DNA of 64,000 nucleotides from NCBI GenBank assembly GCA_016234685.1, contig JACRAT010000003.1:18617-82616 (forward strand), in the 5' to 3' direction. The position numbers and the translations under genes were made by a program. The notes under the pieces were generated by a model. It had not been told where the DNA came from, searched no databases, and saw nothing but the letters and a program-made list of their open reading frames with translations. How positions within the stretch are numbered: position 1 is the stretch's first letter; each line of letters opens with the position of its first letter. Origin of the DNA: Nitrosomonadales bacterium (lineage in GTDB: Bacteria > Pseudomonadota > Gammaproteobacteria > Burkholderiales > Gallionellaceae). This document shows, one piece after another, positions 8,488 to 22,972 of the stretch.

Positions 8488-9750
8488 ATGGATTCAGACA
8501 AGAATAAGGGCGACAATCTGCTGTATTGCTCATTCTGCGGTAAGAGCCAGCATGAAGTTAAGAAGCTCATCGCCGGGCCTTCCGTATTCGTCTGCGACGA
8601 GTGCGTCGAGTTGTGCAACGACATCATCCGTGAAGAGACTCAGACCGATCTGTCCGGTAAGCCGGGTGAAAAGAACGATCTGCCGGTTCCGCACGAGATC
8701 CGTGCCAAGCTCGATGAGTATGTGATCGGCCAAGAGCAGGCCAAGAAGATCCTCTCGGTAGCGGTGTACAACCACTACAAGCGCCTGAAACATGCCGACC
8801 ATAAGGATGGCGTGGAGCTGGCCAAGAGCAATATCCTGCTGATCGGTCCGACCGGTTCCGGCAAGACTTTGCTGGCGCAGACGCTGGCCCGTTTGCTGAA
8901 TGTGCCGTTCGTGATGGCCGATGCGACCACGCTGACCGAAGCCGGCTATGTGGGCGAAGACGTCGAGAACATCATTCAGAAGCTGCTGCAAGCCTGTGAT
9001 TATGATGCGGAACGTGCGCAGCGCGGCATCGTCTATATCGACGAGATCGACAAGATCTCGCGCAAGTCTGATAACCCGTCCATCACCCGCGACGTATCGG
9101 GCGAAGGCGTGCAGCAGGCGTTGCTCAAGTTGATCGAAGGCACCAAGGCTTCCGTTCCGCCGCAGGGTGGCCGCAAGCATCCGAACACCGAGTTCCTGCA
9201 AGTCGATACCAGTAACATCCTGTTCATTTGCGGCGGGGCGTTCGACGGGCTGGAAAAGGTGATCCGCAACCGTTCCGAGAAAGCTAGCATCGGTTTCGGC
9301 GCGAATCTGGCCAATCGTGATGACTCCAAGAGCGTGGGCGAAGTGTTCCGTACGGTGGAGCCGGAAGATCTGATCAAGTTCGGCTTGATCCCTGAGTTCG
9401 TCGGTCGCTTGCCGGTAGTGGCGACGCTGGCTGAATTGAACGAGGCCGCGATGATCCAGATCCTGACCGAGCCCAAGAACGCGCTGACCAAGCAATATCA
9501 GAAGCTGTTCGCGATGGAAGGCGTGGAGCTTGAGTTCCGCGAAGGCGTGCTGGATGCTATCGCCAAGAAGGCACTGGCGCGCAAGACCGGCGCACGCGGT
9601 CTCCGCTCGATATTGGAGCAGTCCTTGCTCGACATCATGTTCGACCTGCCATCCATGAACGACGTTAGTAAAGTCGTGCTGGATGAAAACGGCGCAAACG
9701 GCGAGATCAAGCCGATTGTGATCTACGCGGACACCCCCAAGGCCGCATAG
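8488..9750 (+). CDS. clpX: Clp protease ATP-binding unfoldase subunit ClpX
   Basis: An AAA+ unfoldase of 420 residues. The N-terminal zinc-binding domain has Cys14, Cys17, Cys36 and Cys39. Walker A GPTGSGKT is at 120-127, the pore-1 loop GYVG follows, Walker B is IVYIDEIDK, and the RKH loop is in GGRKHPN. It delivers tagged substrates to ClpP, whose gene ends 26 bp upstream. A perfect 26-bp palindrome separates it from lon. Confidence 0.97.
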   Translation: MDSDKNKGDNLLYCSFCGKSQHEVKKLIAGPSVFVCDECVELCNDIIREETQTDLSGKPGEKNDLPVPHEIRAKLDEYVIGQEQAKKILSVAVYNHYKRLKHADHKDGVELAKSNILLIGPTGSGKTLLAQTLARLLNVPFVMADATTLTEAGYVGEDVENIIQKLLQACDYDAERAQRGIVYIDEIDKISRKSDNPSITRDVSGEGVQQALLKLIEGTKASVPPQGGRKHPNTEFLQVDTSNILFICGGAFDGLEKVIRNRSEKASIGFGANLANRDDSKSVGEVFRTVEPEDLIKFGLIPEFVGRLPVVATLAELNEAAMIQILTEPKNALTKQYQKLFAMEGVELEFREGVLDAIAKKALARKTGARGLRSILEQSLLDIMFDLPSMNDVSKVVLDENGANGEIKPIVIYADTPKAA

Positions 9751-9756
9751 GTTTGT

Positions 9757-9782
9757 GATGGCACTTGAATTCAAGTGCCATC
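9757..9782. promoter_or_regulatory. Perfect 26-bp palindrome between clpX and lon
   Basis: The half-site GATGGCACTTGAA is followed immediately by its exact reverse complement. It starts 6 bp after the clpX stop and lies 43 bp before the lon ATG. There is no T-run directly after it, so it is not a classic terminator. It may be an operator, or an RNA hairpin that sets the relative expression of clpX and lon. Confidence 0.7.
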
Positions 9783-9824
9783 GCCCCAAGCTACCGTGCA
9801 ACCTTTTTAAGAGTGAGCCTAGCC

Positions 9825-12236
9825 ATGTCTGATCTCGAATCTACCGTTCCAGACTCCAATCTCTACCCCTTGTTGCCCCTGCGCGATGTCGTGGTCTTCC
9901 CGCACATGGTAATTCCGCTGTTCGTCGGTCGCGCAAAATCCATCAAGGCGTTGGAATCCGCGATGGAGGCGGGCAAGAGCATCGTGCTGGTGGCGCAGAA
10001 GTCTGCCGCCAAAGACGAGCCTTCCATCGAAGATTTGTTTCAAATTGGCAGCCTCGCCAATATCTTGCAGATGCTCAAGCTGCCTGACGGTACGGTCAAA
10101 GTGTTGGTGGAAGGTACGCAGCGTGCTCGCGTACTGCATGTGATCGAGGAGAAGACGCATTTCGATGCCGAAGTCGAGATCGTGCCGCTGGAGGCCGGGA
10201 TTGCACTGGAAGCTGAGGCGATGCGCCGTACGCTGATCTCGCAGTTCGATCAATACGTCAAGCTCAACAAGAAGATTCCACCGGAGATTTTGACTTCGCT
10301 GGCAGGTATCGACGATGCCGGTCGTTTGGCCGATACCATCGCCGCGCATCTGCCGTTGAAGCTGGAGCAGAAGCAGGAAGTGCTGGAGATCTTCGACGTG
10401 CGCAAGCGCCTAGAGCATCTGTTGGGCTTGCTTGAAGCCGAACTCGACATCCTGCAAGTCGAGAAGCGCATCCGTGGCCGTGTCAAGCGCCAGATGGAGA
10501 AGAGCCAGCGCGAGTATTACCTGAACGAACAAGTGAAGGCGATCCAGAAGGAACTGGGTGAAGGCGAGGAGGGGGCCGACATCGAGGAACTGGAGAAGAA
10601 GGTCAAGGCCGCCCACATGCCGAAAGAGGCGCTGGCCAAGGCCGAGGCCGAGTTGAAAAAACTCAAGCTGATGTCGCCGATGTCTGCCGAGGCGACCGTG
10701 GTGCGCAACTACATCGACGTGCTGGTGGGCCTGCCCTGGAAGAAAAAGACCAAGATCAGCGCCGATCTGAAGAAGGCCGAAGAGATTTTGGAAGCCGACC
10801 ATTACGGTCTGGATAAAGTCAAAGAGCGCATCGTCGAATATCTGGCAGTGCAGCAACGTGTGGACAAGCTGAAAGCGCCTATCCTGTGTCTGGTCGGTCC
10901 ACCCGGCGTGGGCAAGACTTCGCTGGGGCAGTCCATCGCCCGTGCCACCAATCGCAAGTTCGTGCGCATGTCGCTGGGTGGCGTGCGTGACGAATCCGAG
11001 ATCCGTGGTCACCGTCGCACCTACATCGGCTCGATGCCGGGCAAGGTGTTGCAGAACATGAGCAAGGTCGGCGTGAAGAATCCACTGTTCCTGCTGGACG
11101 AAGTGGACAAGATGGGGCAGGATTTCCGTGGCGATCCGTCGTCGGCCCTGCTGGAAGTGCTCGATCCTGAGCAGAACCACACCTTCGTCGATCACTACGT
11201 CGAGGTCGAGTACGATCTGTCCGACGTGATGTTCGTCGCCACTTCGAATAGCTACAACATCCCCGGCCCGTTGCTAGATCGGATGGAGATCATCAACGTA
11301 TCCAGCTATACCGAGGACGAAAAGGTCAACATCGCCACCCGTTATCTGATTCCCAAGTCATTGAAGAACAATGGATTGAAGGAAGATGAGATCAGCATCT
11401 CGGAGAGCGCGATCCGTGACATCCTGCGTTACTACACCCGCGAGGCGGGCGTGCGCGGGCTGGATCGCGAGATTTCCAAGATCTGCCGCAAGGTGGTGAA
11501 GGCGCTGCTGACCAAGGATACCAAGGGCGCGAAGGTCACTGTCACTGCGCGCAATCTGGATAAGTATCTTGGGGTGCGTCGTTACAGCTACGGCATCGCC
11601 GAGAAGAACAATCAGGTCGGTCAAGTCACCGGCTTGGCGTGGACGGAAGTCGGTGGTGAGTTGCTGACCATCGAGACCGCTGTGCTGCCCGGCAAGGGCA
11701 AGACCACCACCACCGGCAAGCTGGGCGAAGTGATGCAGGAATCCATCCAGGCCGCGCTGTCGGTGGTGCGCAGTCGTGCCAAGTCGCTGGGCATCAAGCC
11801 GGACTTCTACGAGAAGAACGACCTGCACATCCACTTGCCGGAAGGGGCTACGCCCAAGGACGGCCCGAGTGCCGGTGTCGGTATCGTGACGGCGATGGTG
11901 TCGGCGCTGACCGGCATCCCGGTGCGTGCCGATGTGGCGATGACCGGCGAGATCACCTTGCGCGGCGAGGTGCTGCCTATCGGTGGCTTGAAGGAAAAGC
12001 TGCTGGCGGCGCATCGCGGCGGCATCAAGACCGTGCTGATCCCGCATGAGAATGTCAAAGATCTCATCGAGATACCTGACAACATCAAGAACAAGCTCGA
12101 CATCCATCCGGTGAAATGGATAGACCAAGTGCTGAGCATCGCACTGGAAAGCAAGCCGGAGCCATTGCCGGAGGAAGTGCCGGTAGTCGCAACGGTTACA
12201 ACAACGAGTGAGCCGTTAGCGCCCCTCAAACATTGA
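9825..12236 (+). CDS. lon: ATP-dependent endopeptidase Lon
   Basis: An AAA+ serine protease of 803 residues that degrades damaged and regulatory proteins. Order: N-terminal substrate-binding LON domain ([24 protein letters not shown]), long coiled-coil region (about 190-300), AAA+ module with Walker [10 protein letters not shown], and C-terminal protease domain with the catalytic Ser682 in [11 protein letters not shown] 9825 gives the normal MSDLES-type start; the 20-codon extension upstream is rejected. A hairpin terminator follows. Confidence 0.96.
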   Translation: MSDLESTVPDSNLYPLLPLRDVVVFPHMVIPLFVGRAKSIKALESAMEAGKSIVLVAQKSAAKDEPSIEDLFQIGSLANILQMLKLPDGTVKVLVEGTQRARVLHVIEEKTHFDAEVEIVPLEAGIALEAEAMRRTLISQFDQYVKLNKKIPPEILTSLAGIDDAGRLADTIAAHLPLKLEQKQEVLEIFDVRKRLEHLLGLLEAELDILQVEKRIRGRVKRQMEKSQREYYLNEQVKAIQKELGEGEEGADIEELEKKVKAAHMPKEALAKAEAELKKLKLMSPMSAEATVVRNYIDVLVGLPWKKKTKISADLKKAEEILEADHYGLDKVKERIVEYLAVQQRVDKLKAPILCLVGPPGVGKTSLGQSIARATNRKFVRMSLGGVRDESEIRGHRRTYIGSMPGKVLQNMSKVGVKNPLFLLDEVDKMGQDFRGDPSSALLEVLDPEQNHTFVDHYVEVEYDLSDVMFVATSNSYNIPGPLLDRMEIINVSSYTEDEKVNIATRYLIPKSLKNNGLKEDEISISESAIRDILRYYTREAGVRGLDREISKICRKVVKALLTKDTKGAKVTVTARNLDKYLGVRRYSYGIAEKNNQVGQVTGLAWTEVGGELLTIETAVLPGKGKTTTTGKLGEVMQESIQAALSVVRSRAKSLGIKPDFYEKNDLHIHLPEGATPKDGPSAGVGIVTAMVSALTGIPVRADVAMTGEITLRGEVLPIGGLKEKLLAAHRGGIKTVLIPHENVKDLIEIPDNIKNKLDIHPVKWIDQVLSIALESKPEPLPEEVPVVATVTTTSEPLAPLKH

Positions 12237-12263
12237 TACCGTCAAGACTGGTCGAATAGCTTA

Positions 12264-12284
12264 GGGGCGCATCTGCGCCCCTTT
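12264..12284 (+). terminator. Rho-independent terminator after lon
   Basis: GGGGCGC, loop ATCT, GCGCCCC, then TTT. It lies 28 bp after the lon stop and just before the rmuC ribosome site, so rmuC may have its own promoter or depend on read-through. The T-tract is short. Confidence 0.65.
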
Positions 12285-12300
12285 GCATAAAGGAGCAAGC

Positions 12301-13914
12301 ATGGAAGCTCAGTTGTTGGCATCGATTCCGCTGTTGATCGGCTTGCTACTCGGCGGCGGCGTGATCTGGTTGCTGCTGCGCGGACGCATACAGGCCGCAG
12401 CGGAGCAGGGCGCTGCCGCCAATCTGGCCGAACTGGCAGGCAGCCGGGAGCGGGTGCGCGCGCTGGAAGAAGAGCGGCTGCTGCTTCAGCGCGAACATGA
12501 GTCACTCAAGTCACAATCTGGTGAGTGGCGCGAGGCGCTGGATCTGGTGCGCGACGAGCGTGCACAACTGACCGAGCGTGCTTCGCGCGTGCCGGTGCTG
12601 GAAGGGCAGGCGCAGAAACTGGAAGCCGCGCTGGCTGAACTGCAACGCCAATCAGCCGATGGGCGCGAGAGTCTGAGTCGTACGATGGCTGAGTTGGCGG
12701 CAGAGCGGGAGACTATTGCCGGGCTGCGTGCGGAGGTACAGGCTGAGAAAGCGCAGCGTCTACAGTCCGAGGCACAGGTGAATCGCCTGACCACCGAACT
12801 GGCCGAGACTAAAGTCCAGCTTGAGGCTGAGCGCAGCCAAGCGGCGGAAAAATTGATTCTGCTGGTCGAGGCGAAAGAAGCCTTGTCAAATCAATTCAAG
12901 TCGTTGGCCAACGATATTCTAGAAGAAAAGGCGAAGCGCTTCACCGAGCAGAATCAGACAAATCTCGGCCAGTTGCTTGAGCCGCTCAAGACGCGCTTGC
13001 AGGAATTCCAGGGCAAGGTCGAAGAGGTCTACGTGCAGGAAGGTAAAGACCGCACGCAGTTGGCTGAGCAGGTGCGCCAGTTGATGGAGCTGAACCAGTC
13101 ACTGAGTCAGGATGCCAAGAATCTGACCCACGCGCTCAAAGGCTCTAGCAAGGCGCAGGGCAACTGGGGTGAGCTTATCCTTGAACGCGTGCTGGAAGCC
13201 TCCGGCCTGCGCCGTGGCGAGGAATACATCGTTCAGGAGAGCCACACCCGCGAGGACGGTTCGCGTGCGCAGCCGGATGTCATCATCCATCTGCCGGAAG
13301 AGCGCCATCTGGTGGTAGATGCCAAGGTGTCGCTGACCGCTTATGAGGATTACGCCACAGCGGAGGACGATGCCGTGCGTCAGGCCGCAGCCCGTCGCCA
13401 TCTCGACTCCATCCGGGCGCACATCAAGGGTTTGTCAGAGCGTAACTATCAATCGCTGTATAAGCTGCAATCTCTTGATTTCGTGCTTATGTTCGTACCG
13501 ATAGAGCCTGCTTTCATGCTGGCGGTGACCCATGACCGTGAATTGTTCATGGATGCTTGGCAGAAGAATGTGCTGCTGGTCAGCCCCTCGACCTTGCTGT
13601 TTGTGGTGCGCACCGTGGCGCATCTGTGGCGGCAAGAGAACCAGAGCCGCAACGCGCAGGAGATCGCCCGACGCGGCGCGGAACTGTACGACAAGCTGGT
13701 CGGCTTCGTCGAAGACCTCGATTCCTTGGGTAACCGTCTGAAACAGGCCCAAAAAGATTACGATTCCGCCTACGCCAAATTCAGCGGCGGACGCGGCAAC
13801 GTCATTCGTCAGGCCGAGATGCTCAAACAACTCGGCGTGAAGCCGACCAAGACCCTGCCGACCGCGCTGGTCGAGAACGCCTCCGACGGCGCAGCAGAAC
13901 TGCCTGCCCCCTGA
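12301..13914 (+). CDS. rmuC: DNA recombination protein RmuC
   Basis: A protein of 537 residues. It has an N-terminal membrane helix (LLASIPLLIGLLLGGGVIWLL without the last residues), a long Glu/Gln-rich coiled coil (about 40-210), and then the conserved RmuC domain (about 230-480) with GNWGELILERVLEASGL and LVVDAKVSLTAYE, a restriction-nuclease-like fold. The family limits DNA inversions and rearrangements in E. coli; the mechanism is not settled. ATG 12301 has AAGGAG 7 nt upstream. nadE follows after 8 bp. Confidence 0.92.
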   Translation: MEAQLLASIPLLIGLLLGGGVIWLLLRGRIQAAAEQGAAANLAELAGSRERVRALEEERLLLQREHESLKSQSGEWREALDLVRDERAQLTERASRVPVLEGQAQKLEAALAELQRQSADGRESLSRTMAELAAERETIAGLRAEVQAEKAQRLQSEAQVNRLTTELAETKVQLEAERSQAAEKLILLVEAKEALSNQFKSLANDILEEKAKRFTEQNQTNLGQLLEPLKTRLQEFQGKVEEVYVQEGKDRTQLAEQVRQLMELNQSLSQDAKNLTHALKGSSKAQGNWGELILERVLEASGLRRGEEYIVQESHTREDGSRAQPDVIIHLPEERHLVVDAKVSLTAYEDYATAEDDAVRQAAARRHLDSIRAHIKGLSERNYQSLYKLQSLDFVLMFVPIEPAFMLAVTHDRELFMDAWQKNVLLVSPSTLLFVVRTVAHLWRQENQSRNAQEIARRGAELYDKLVGFVEDLDSLGNRLKQAQKDYDSAYAKFSGGRGNVIRQAEMLKQLGVKPTKTLPTALVENASDGAAELPAP

Positions 13915-13922
13915 GAGAGAAC

Positions 13923-15913
<1,991 letters not shown>

Positions 15914-16037
15914 GGTGCTGCGAAATTTGAATTCCACTATGCGCCATCCTCTGCGGGGCTGAGCTAGTCTTGCGCCAAGGCGTGGAATAAGTAGAGACAC
16001 CCATTGGTCGATCAGTAGCCTCAGGTGCGTGGGCGAA

Positions 16038-18446
16038 TCACTCCAGACGTTGCGGTTTGAATCGGGCAGGCAGGCTTTTGCCGCCGCGTGCGCGTTTGCT
16101 GAGATGGCTTTGCAGGGCGTTGCCGCTGAGTTTGATCTGCTGCTCGCGCGGGCCACTCGTGCCGCTGACGGTCACTTCGGCTGCATTGATGACGGTGACG
16201 GCAAGCAACTCGTCTTTTTCTTCCAGCCCCATGATGATGACACCCTTGCCGCCGCCCGGCAGGCGCTTGAGTTCGGAGAGAGGGAACGCCAGTAAGCGGC
16301 CCAGCCGTGATACGGCGACGACGTTGGATTGTGCGGCTGGGGTGAATAGCGCGGGCGGTAAGAGCGGGCTTTGTTCCAGTGTGATGAACTGTTTGCCCGC
16401 CTTGTTGCGGCTCAACATATCGGCTACGGTGCATTGGAAACCGGAACTGGCGGCGGTGGCGATTAGGACGTGCTGAGCCGGATTGGCACTGAACACTTGG
16501 GCGATCTTCGCGCCGGGGGTCAACTCGATCAGCGTGGTCAGCGGTGCGCCATCGCCGCGCCCGGAAGGCAGTTGCGCCACCGGGATGCTGCATACCCGCC
16601 CGTTGTCGCAGATGACGATGCACTGGTCGGTGCTGCGGCATTCGAATTTGCTGAGCAGGCCGTCGCCTTCTTTGAATGCGGTGCTGGATAGGTCGAGTCC
16701 GTGCCCGGAACGACTGCGTGCCCAGTATTTCTTCGAGAAGATGACGGTGACGGGTTCGTCGGCGACGCTGGCGGAGAGGGCAATCTTCTCGGCCTCTTGG
16801 ATCAGCGTGCGGCGCTCGTCTCCATAGGCTGCGGCGTCCGCCTCGATCTCTCGGGCGACGCGCTCGCGCAGGGCACTATCCTTGGCGAGTAGGCGATTAA
16901 GTTCCTTACTTTCCTTCTCCAGTAGTTTGATTTCTTTCTCTATCTTGATGCCTTCCAGACGAGCAAGCTGGCGCAGGCGAATCTCCAGAATGTCTTCGGC
17001 TTGACGGTCGGAAAGCTCGAAACGGGCGATTAGCGCCACCTTGGGGTCGTCTGATTCGCGGATGATGGCGATGACTTCGTCGATGTTGAGGAACACGATC
17101 ATCCGGCCTTGCAGGATGTGTAGGCGGTCGTTGACCTGATTCAGGCGGAACTCGCAGCGGCGGCGCACCGTGGCGATGCGGAAATCCACCCATTCGCGCA
17201 GCACCATCGCCAGCGACTTCTGCTGCGGGCGACCATCGCGACCTATCATCGTCATGTTGATCGGAGCGGAGCTTTCCAGACTGGTGTGGGTGAGCAGCAC
17301 CTTCATCAGCTCGTCTGGCGTCTGGCGCGAGGATTTGGGCTGGAACACCAACCGCACCGCCTGCGACTTGTCCGATTCGTCGGCCACCGAGTCCAGCACC
17401 GACAGGAGCAGTTGCTTGTTTTGCAACTGCTCCTGCGACAGGCTTTTCTTGTTGGCGCGCACCTTGGGGTTGGTCAGTTCATCCAACTCTTCCAGCACTT
17501 TGCGTGTCGAGACGCCGTGCGGCAATTCATGCACCGCTACCTGCCACTGGCCGCGTGCCAGTTCTTCCACTGTCCAGCGGGCGCGCATCTTGAGCGAGCC
17601 GCGACCGCTGAGATAGCACTCGCGGATGTCGCGCGGCGAGGAAATGATCTGACCGCCGCCGGGGAAGTCTGGCCCGTTGACACAGGCGAGCAGGGCGTCG
17701 TCGCTGAGCGCGGGGTCGCGCACCAGCAGCACCGCAGCCGAGGCGACTTCGCGCAGATTGTGTGACGGGATCTCGGTCGCCATGCCGACGGCGATGCCGG
17801 ATGCGCCGTTGAGCAACACCATCGGCAGGCGGGCAGGCAGCAGGGCGGGTTCTTGGAACGCGCCATCGTAGTTGGGGATGAAATCCACCGTGCCCATGTC
17901 GAGCTCGGACAGCAGCAGCTCGGCCAGCGGTGTCAGGCGCGCCTCGGTGTAGCGCATGGCGGCGGCGTTGTCGCCATCGCGCGTGCCGAAGTTGCCCTGA
18001 CCGTCCACCAGCGGATAGCGCAGCGAGAAATCTTGCGCCAGTCGCACCATCGCGTCGTAGGCCGAAGCGTCGCCGTGCGGGTGATATTTACCCAGCACAT
18101 CGCCCACCACGCGGGCGGATTTGACGTGTTTGCTGTTCGCCACCAAGCCCATCTGGCGCATGGCGTAGAGGATGCGGCGCTGCACCGGCTTTTGTCCGTC
18201 GCACACATCGGGCAGGGCGCGGCCCTTGACCACCGAGATGGCGTATTCAAGATAGGCACGCTCGGCGTACAGCGCGATGGGTACGTCTTCGCCTTCGGGC
18301 AACGCTGGTAATGGGGCGAAGGCGGGTTTGCTACGGGCGGGTTCGGGCAGAGCGATCGTTTCGGCAGCAGGCTCGGCAGCCGCTTCCGGCGGGAGCGTAT
18401 CCTCGAACAGATCGGGTTGCTCTTCAGGCGTATTCTCGATACCCAT
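16038..18446 (-). CDS. parC: DNA topoisomerase IV subunit A
   Basis: A type IIA topoisomerase subunit of 802 residues that decatenates daughter chromosomes. The N-terminal breakage-reunion domain begins after a low-complexity Pro/Ala/Glu leader of about 55 residues. [12 protein letters not shown] precedes the catalytic Tyr in AMRYTEARL. The C-terminal beta-propeller is shorter than in GyrA. ATG 18446 is chosen; a TTG at 18452 overlaps the parE stop and is possible. parE lies directly upstream, so the two subunits are co-translated. Confidence 0.95.
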   Translation of the reverse strand: MGIENTPEEQPDLFEDTLPPEAAAEPAAETIALPEPARSKPAFAPLPALPEGEDVPIALYAERAYLEYAISVVKGRALPDVCDGQKPVQRRILYAMRQMGLVANSKHVKSARVVGDVLGKYHPHGDASAYDAMVRLAQDFSLRYPLVDGQGNFGTRDGDNAAAMRYTEARLTPLAELLLSELDMGTVDFIPNYDGAFQEPALLPARLPMVLLNGASGIAVGMATEIPSHNLREVASAAVLLVRDPALSDDALLACVNGPDFPGGGQIISSPRDIRECYLSGRGSLKMRARWTVEELARGQWQVAVHELPHGVSTRKVLEELDELTNPKVRANKKSLSQEQLQNKQLLLSVLDSVADESDKSQAVRLVFQPKSSRQTPDELMKVLLTHTSLESSAPINMTMIGRDGRPQQKSLAMVLREWVDFRIATVRRRCEFRLNQVNDRLHILQGRMIVFLNIDEVIAIIRESDDPKVALIARFELSDRQAEDILEIRLRQLARLEGIKIEKEIKLLEKESKELNRLLAKDSALRERVAREIEADAAAYGDERRTLIQEAEKIALSASVADEPVTVIFSKKYWARSRSGHGLDLSSTAFKEGDGLLSKFECRSTDQCIVICDNGRVCSIPVAQLPSGRGDGAPLTTLIELTPGAKIAQVFSANPAQHVLIATAASSGFQCTVADMLSRNKAGKQFITLEQSPLLPPALFTPAAQSNVVAVSRLGRLLAFPLSELKRLPGGGKGVIIMGLEEKDELLAVTVINAAEVTVSGTSGPREQQIKLSGNALQSHLSKRARGGKSLPARFKPQRLE

Positions 18447-18448
18447 CG

Positions 18449-20410
<1,962 letters not shown>

Positions 20411-20466
20411 TATGTGATCGGTGCTGGGTTATCCTGATAACAAAGCTGTCTTGCGCATCACAAAAC

Positions 20467-20495
20467 AAATAAGCCCGTATGATACGGGCTTATTT
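20467..20495 (-). terminator. Terminator of tRNA-Ser
   Basis: Perfect 13-bp arms AAATAAGCCCGTA and TACGGGCTTATTT around a TGA loop. The arms end in A/T runs, so it can work in either direction. It lies 9 bp past the 3' end of the tRNA and upstream of parE. Confidence 0.8.
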
Positions 20496-20504
20496 GCTAC
20501 TACT

Positions 20505-20597
20505 TGGCGGAGAGAGAGGGATTCGAACCCTCGATCCAGGTTTTGCCCGGATGCACCCTTAGCAGGGGTGTGCCTTCGACCTCTCGGCCATCTCTCC
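20505..20597 (-). tRNA. tRNA-Ser (anticodon GCU), CCA encoded
   Basis: The acceptor arms GGAGAGA and TCTCTCC pair. The anticodon loop is CTGCTAA with GCT, reading AGC and AGU codons. The long variable arm expected of tRNA-Ser is present, the T arm has GGTTCGAATCC, and discriminator G is followed by an encoded CCA. Length 93 nt. A good promoter stands 11 nt upstream and a terminator follows. Confidence 0.96.
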
Positions 20598-20608
20598 AAC
20601 GGGCGCGG

Positions 20609-20637
20609 AGAATAACCCATCGCCCAGTATAGGTCAA
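20609..20637 (-). promoter_or_regulatory. Sigma-70 promoter of tRNA-Ser
   Basis: On the minus strand, TTGACC and TATTCT are separated by exactly 17 bp, and the -10 box lies 11 nt before the mature tRNA 5' end. It sits wholly within the gap between the lysC stop and the tRNA. Confidence 0.75.
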
Positions 20638-20641
20638 ACCT

Positions 20642-21877
20642 TTATGCGTCTTCTTGATCCAGATCGAAGGCTTTGTGCAATACGCGCACCGCTAGTTCGA
20701 GGTATTTCTCGTCGATGACGACGGAGATCTTGATCTCGGAGGTGGAGATCATCTGGATGTTGATGCCTTCTTCTGCCAGTGTGCGGAACATCTGGCTGGC
20801 GATGCCGACGTGCGAACGCATCCCGACTCCGACCACGGAGACCTTGGCGGTCTTGCTGTCGCCGACTACGGCGCGGGCACCGATATGGCCTTGAACTTGA
20901 TTCTTCAGGATGTCCATCGTCTTGGCGAAGTCGGTGCGGTTGACGGTGAACGAGAAGTCGGTGGAGCCGTCGGTGCCGACATTCTGGATAATCATGTCGA
21001 CGTCGATGTTGGCGTCGGCGACCGGCCCTAATATCTGGTACGCGATGCCGGGCTTGTCGGGCACGCCCAGTACGGTGATCTTGGCTTCGTCGCGGTTGAA
21101 GGCGATGCCGGAAATGATAGCCTGTTCCATTTTGTTGTTTTCCTCAAACGTGATCAGTGTGCCCTCGCCAGGTTCTTCCAGAAACGAGGAGAGCACGCGC
21201 AACTTGACTTTGTACTTGCCGGCGAACTCCACCGAGCGGATCTGCAAAACCTTGGAGCCCAAGCTCGCCATTTCCAGCATCTCTTCGAAGGTGATGCTCT
21301 TCAGGCGGCGCGCTTCGGGAACGACGCGCGGATCGGTGGTATAGACGCCGTCCACATCGGTGTAGATCTGGCATTCGTCGGCATTCAGCGCCGCTGCCAG
21401 CGCCACGCCGGTGGTGTCCGAGCCGCCGCGTCCCAGCGTGGTGATGTTGCCGTGCTCGTCCACGCCCTGGAATCCGGCGACGACTACGACGTAGTCGTTA
21501 GCCAGATCGGTGCGGATGTTCTGTTCGTCGATGCTGAGGATGCGGGCCTTGGTGTGGGCGCTATCGGTCAGAATCTTGACTTGATCGCCGGTGTAGCTCT
21601 TGGCCTTCAGGCCCTCGGCTTGCAGCGCCATCGCCAACAGACCGATGGTGACTTGTTCGCCGGTGGAGACCACTACGTCGAGTTCGCGCGGATCGGGCTG
21701 GGCTTGGATCTCTTTGGCCAGAGCAATCAGTCGATTGGTTTCGCCACTCATGGCGGAGACGGCGACCACGACCTGATGCCCCTGCGCTTTGAATTTCGCG
21801 ACGCGCCGCGCCACGTTCTTGATGCGTTCAGGGGAGCCGACTGAGGTCCCGCCGTATTTTTGGACAATTAATGCCAC
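20642..21877 (-). CDS. lysC: Aspartate kinase
   Basis: An enzyme of 411 residues catalysing the first step of the lysine, threonine and methionine branch. The N-terminal kinase domain starts with [28 protein letters not shown] is the aspartate/ATP site. Two C-terminal ACT domains (about 265-405) bind feedback effectors. No homoserine dehydrogenase is fused. The length matches the Lys/Thr-inhibited class of betaproteobacteria. Confidence 0.95.
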   Translation of the reverse strand: MALIVQKYGGTSVGSPERIKNVARRVAKFKAQGHQVVVAVSAMSGETNRLIALAKEIQAQPDPRELDVVVSTGEQVTIGLLAMALQAEGLKAKSYTGDQVKILTDSAHTKARILSIDEQNIRTDLANDYVVVVAGFQGVDEHGNITTLGRGGSDTTGVALAAALNADECQIYTDVDGVYTTDPRVVPEARRLKSITFEEMLEMASLGSKVLQIRSVEFAGKYKVKLRVLSSFLEEPGEGTLITFEENNKMEQAIISGIAFNRDEAKITVLGVPDKPGIAYQILGPVADANIDVDMIIQNVGTDGSTDFSFTVNRTDFAKTMDILKNQVQGHIGARAVVGDSKTAKVSVVGVGMRSHVGIASQMFRTLAEEGINIQMISTSEIKISVVIDEKYLELAVRVLHKAFDLDQEDA

Positions 21878-21950
21878 GATATTCCTGTCGTATGCGTTAC
21901 AAAAACGGTCGGCATTCTACCCGAAAACGGGCGTGGTGGTTGACCGCGAC

Positions 21951-22871
21951 TCAGCCTTCTTGATCGGTGTTCGATGCATCCTGCGCACTGTTTTTATTCC
22001 CGCTTTGAGCGGCGGCAGTGAGTAACATCGCTAAACGAGATTCAGGGGTTTCCAAGCTGATGCGACCGAGTGTGCCATTGCGATAATCGGTGAGCAGGGT
22101 GATGGCAGCCTTTTCCAGATCGAGCGTGCCACCTTTTAGGCGATAGGCGCGCTTCTTCGCCAGCGCGTCGATGACGGCGGGCGAATCCAGCCCATCGAGC
22201 GCGAAGCCATAACGGGTGGCGAGCAGGGCGGGGTAGCGGGCCAGCAGGATGTCGCACAAAAAGGTGGCGACTTCTTCTTCTATGAGGGCGTTGCGTCCGA
22301 TGGAGTGACTGGCCGCCAACATCAGTCCGTCGCTGTCGTGCTCGATCTTGGGCCACATCAGCCCTGGCGTGTCGATGATGGTCATGTGGTCGTTGAGGTC
22401 GAAGCTCTGCTGGCTCTTGGTGATGGCCGGTTCATCGCCCACCGCAGCGGCGCGCCGTTTCAGCAGTGCATTCATCAGCGTGGATTTGCCTACGTTGGGG
22501 ATGCCCATGATCATCATGCGCAGCGGCTTGATCGGGGTGCCGCGATGCGGGGCGAGCTTGGCGCACAGGCCGGGAATCTTGGCGACATCGCCCGGCTTTT
22601 TGCACGAAAGCGCGACTGCTTTTACGCCGGGTTGCTTGTTGAAGAAATCCAGCCAAGCCTTGGTGGCGGCGGGATCGGCAACATCGCTCTTGTTGAGTAT
22701 CTTCAGGCAAGGGCGCTGACGATGCAGGCGTAGCTCGCGGATGATCGGATTGCTGCCCGCCTCGGGTACGCGGGCATCCACTACTTCGATCACCACGTCG
22801 ATGCGCTCCATGGTTTCGGCGGCTTTTTTCCGCGCCGAAGTCATGTGTCCGGGGAACCACTGAATAGCCAT
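21951..22871 (-). CDS. Circularly permuted GTPase, ribosome biogenesis (RbgA/YlqF type)
   Basis: A protein of 306 residues. The G4 motif NKSD comes before G1 GIPNVGKST and the G3 region DTPGLMWP, the permuted order of the YlqF/RbgA class. The start AIQWFPGHMTSARK is the family signature, so the ATG at 22871 is chosen over a longer ORF. The family acts in late assembly of the 50S subunit. It is divergent from the fumarase gene, with 101 bp between starts that must hold both promoters. Confidence 0.88.
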   Translation of the reverse strand: MAIQWFPGHMTSARKKAAETMERIDVVIEVVDARVPEAGSNPIIRELRLHRQRPCLKILNKSDVADPAATKAWLDFFNKQPGVKAVALSCKKPGDVAKIPGLCAKLAPHRGTPIKPLRMMIMGIPNVGKSTLMNALLKRRAAAVGDEPAITKSQQSFDLNDHMTIIDTPGLMWPKIEHDSDGLMLAASHSIGRNALIEEEVATFLCDILLARYPALLATRYGFALDGLDSPAVIDALAKKRAYRLKGGTLDLEKAAITLLTDYRNGTLGRISLETPESRLAMLLTAAAQSGNKNSAQDASNTDQEG

Positions 22872-22972
22872 GCTGAATACGGGATCTGGGAGAGGTGCGC
22901 ATTCTACCGCGTTTGACGTGTCCGCCTTGAGCAACCATAATCGGATGACAATTTTTTAGAGTTGAGTGCGCC

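Noticed and set aside
8530..9801. Long minus-strand ORF of 423 codons
   Set aside because: It lies antisense to clpX, whose protein is unmistakable; high GC makes such shadow frames common. The same applies to minus-strand frames over tig, lon and sucA.
18070..18110. Quinolone-resistance changes in ParC (Ala and Asp in [10 protein letters not shown])
   Set aside because: These look like natural residues of this lineage; without a susceptible relative nothing can be said.
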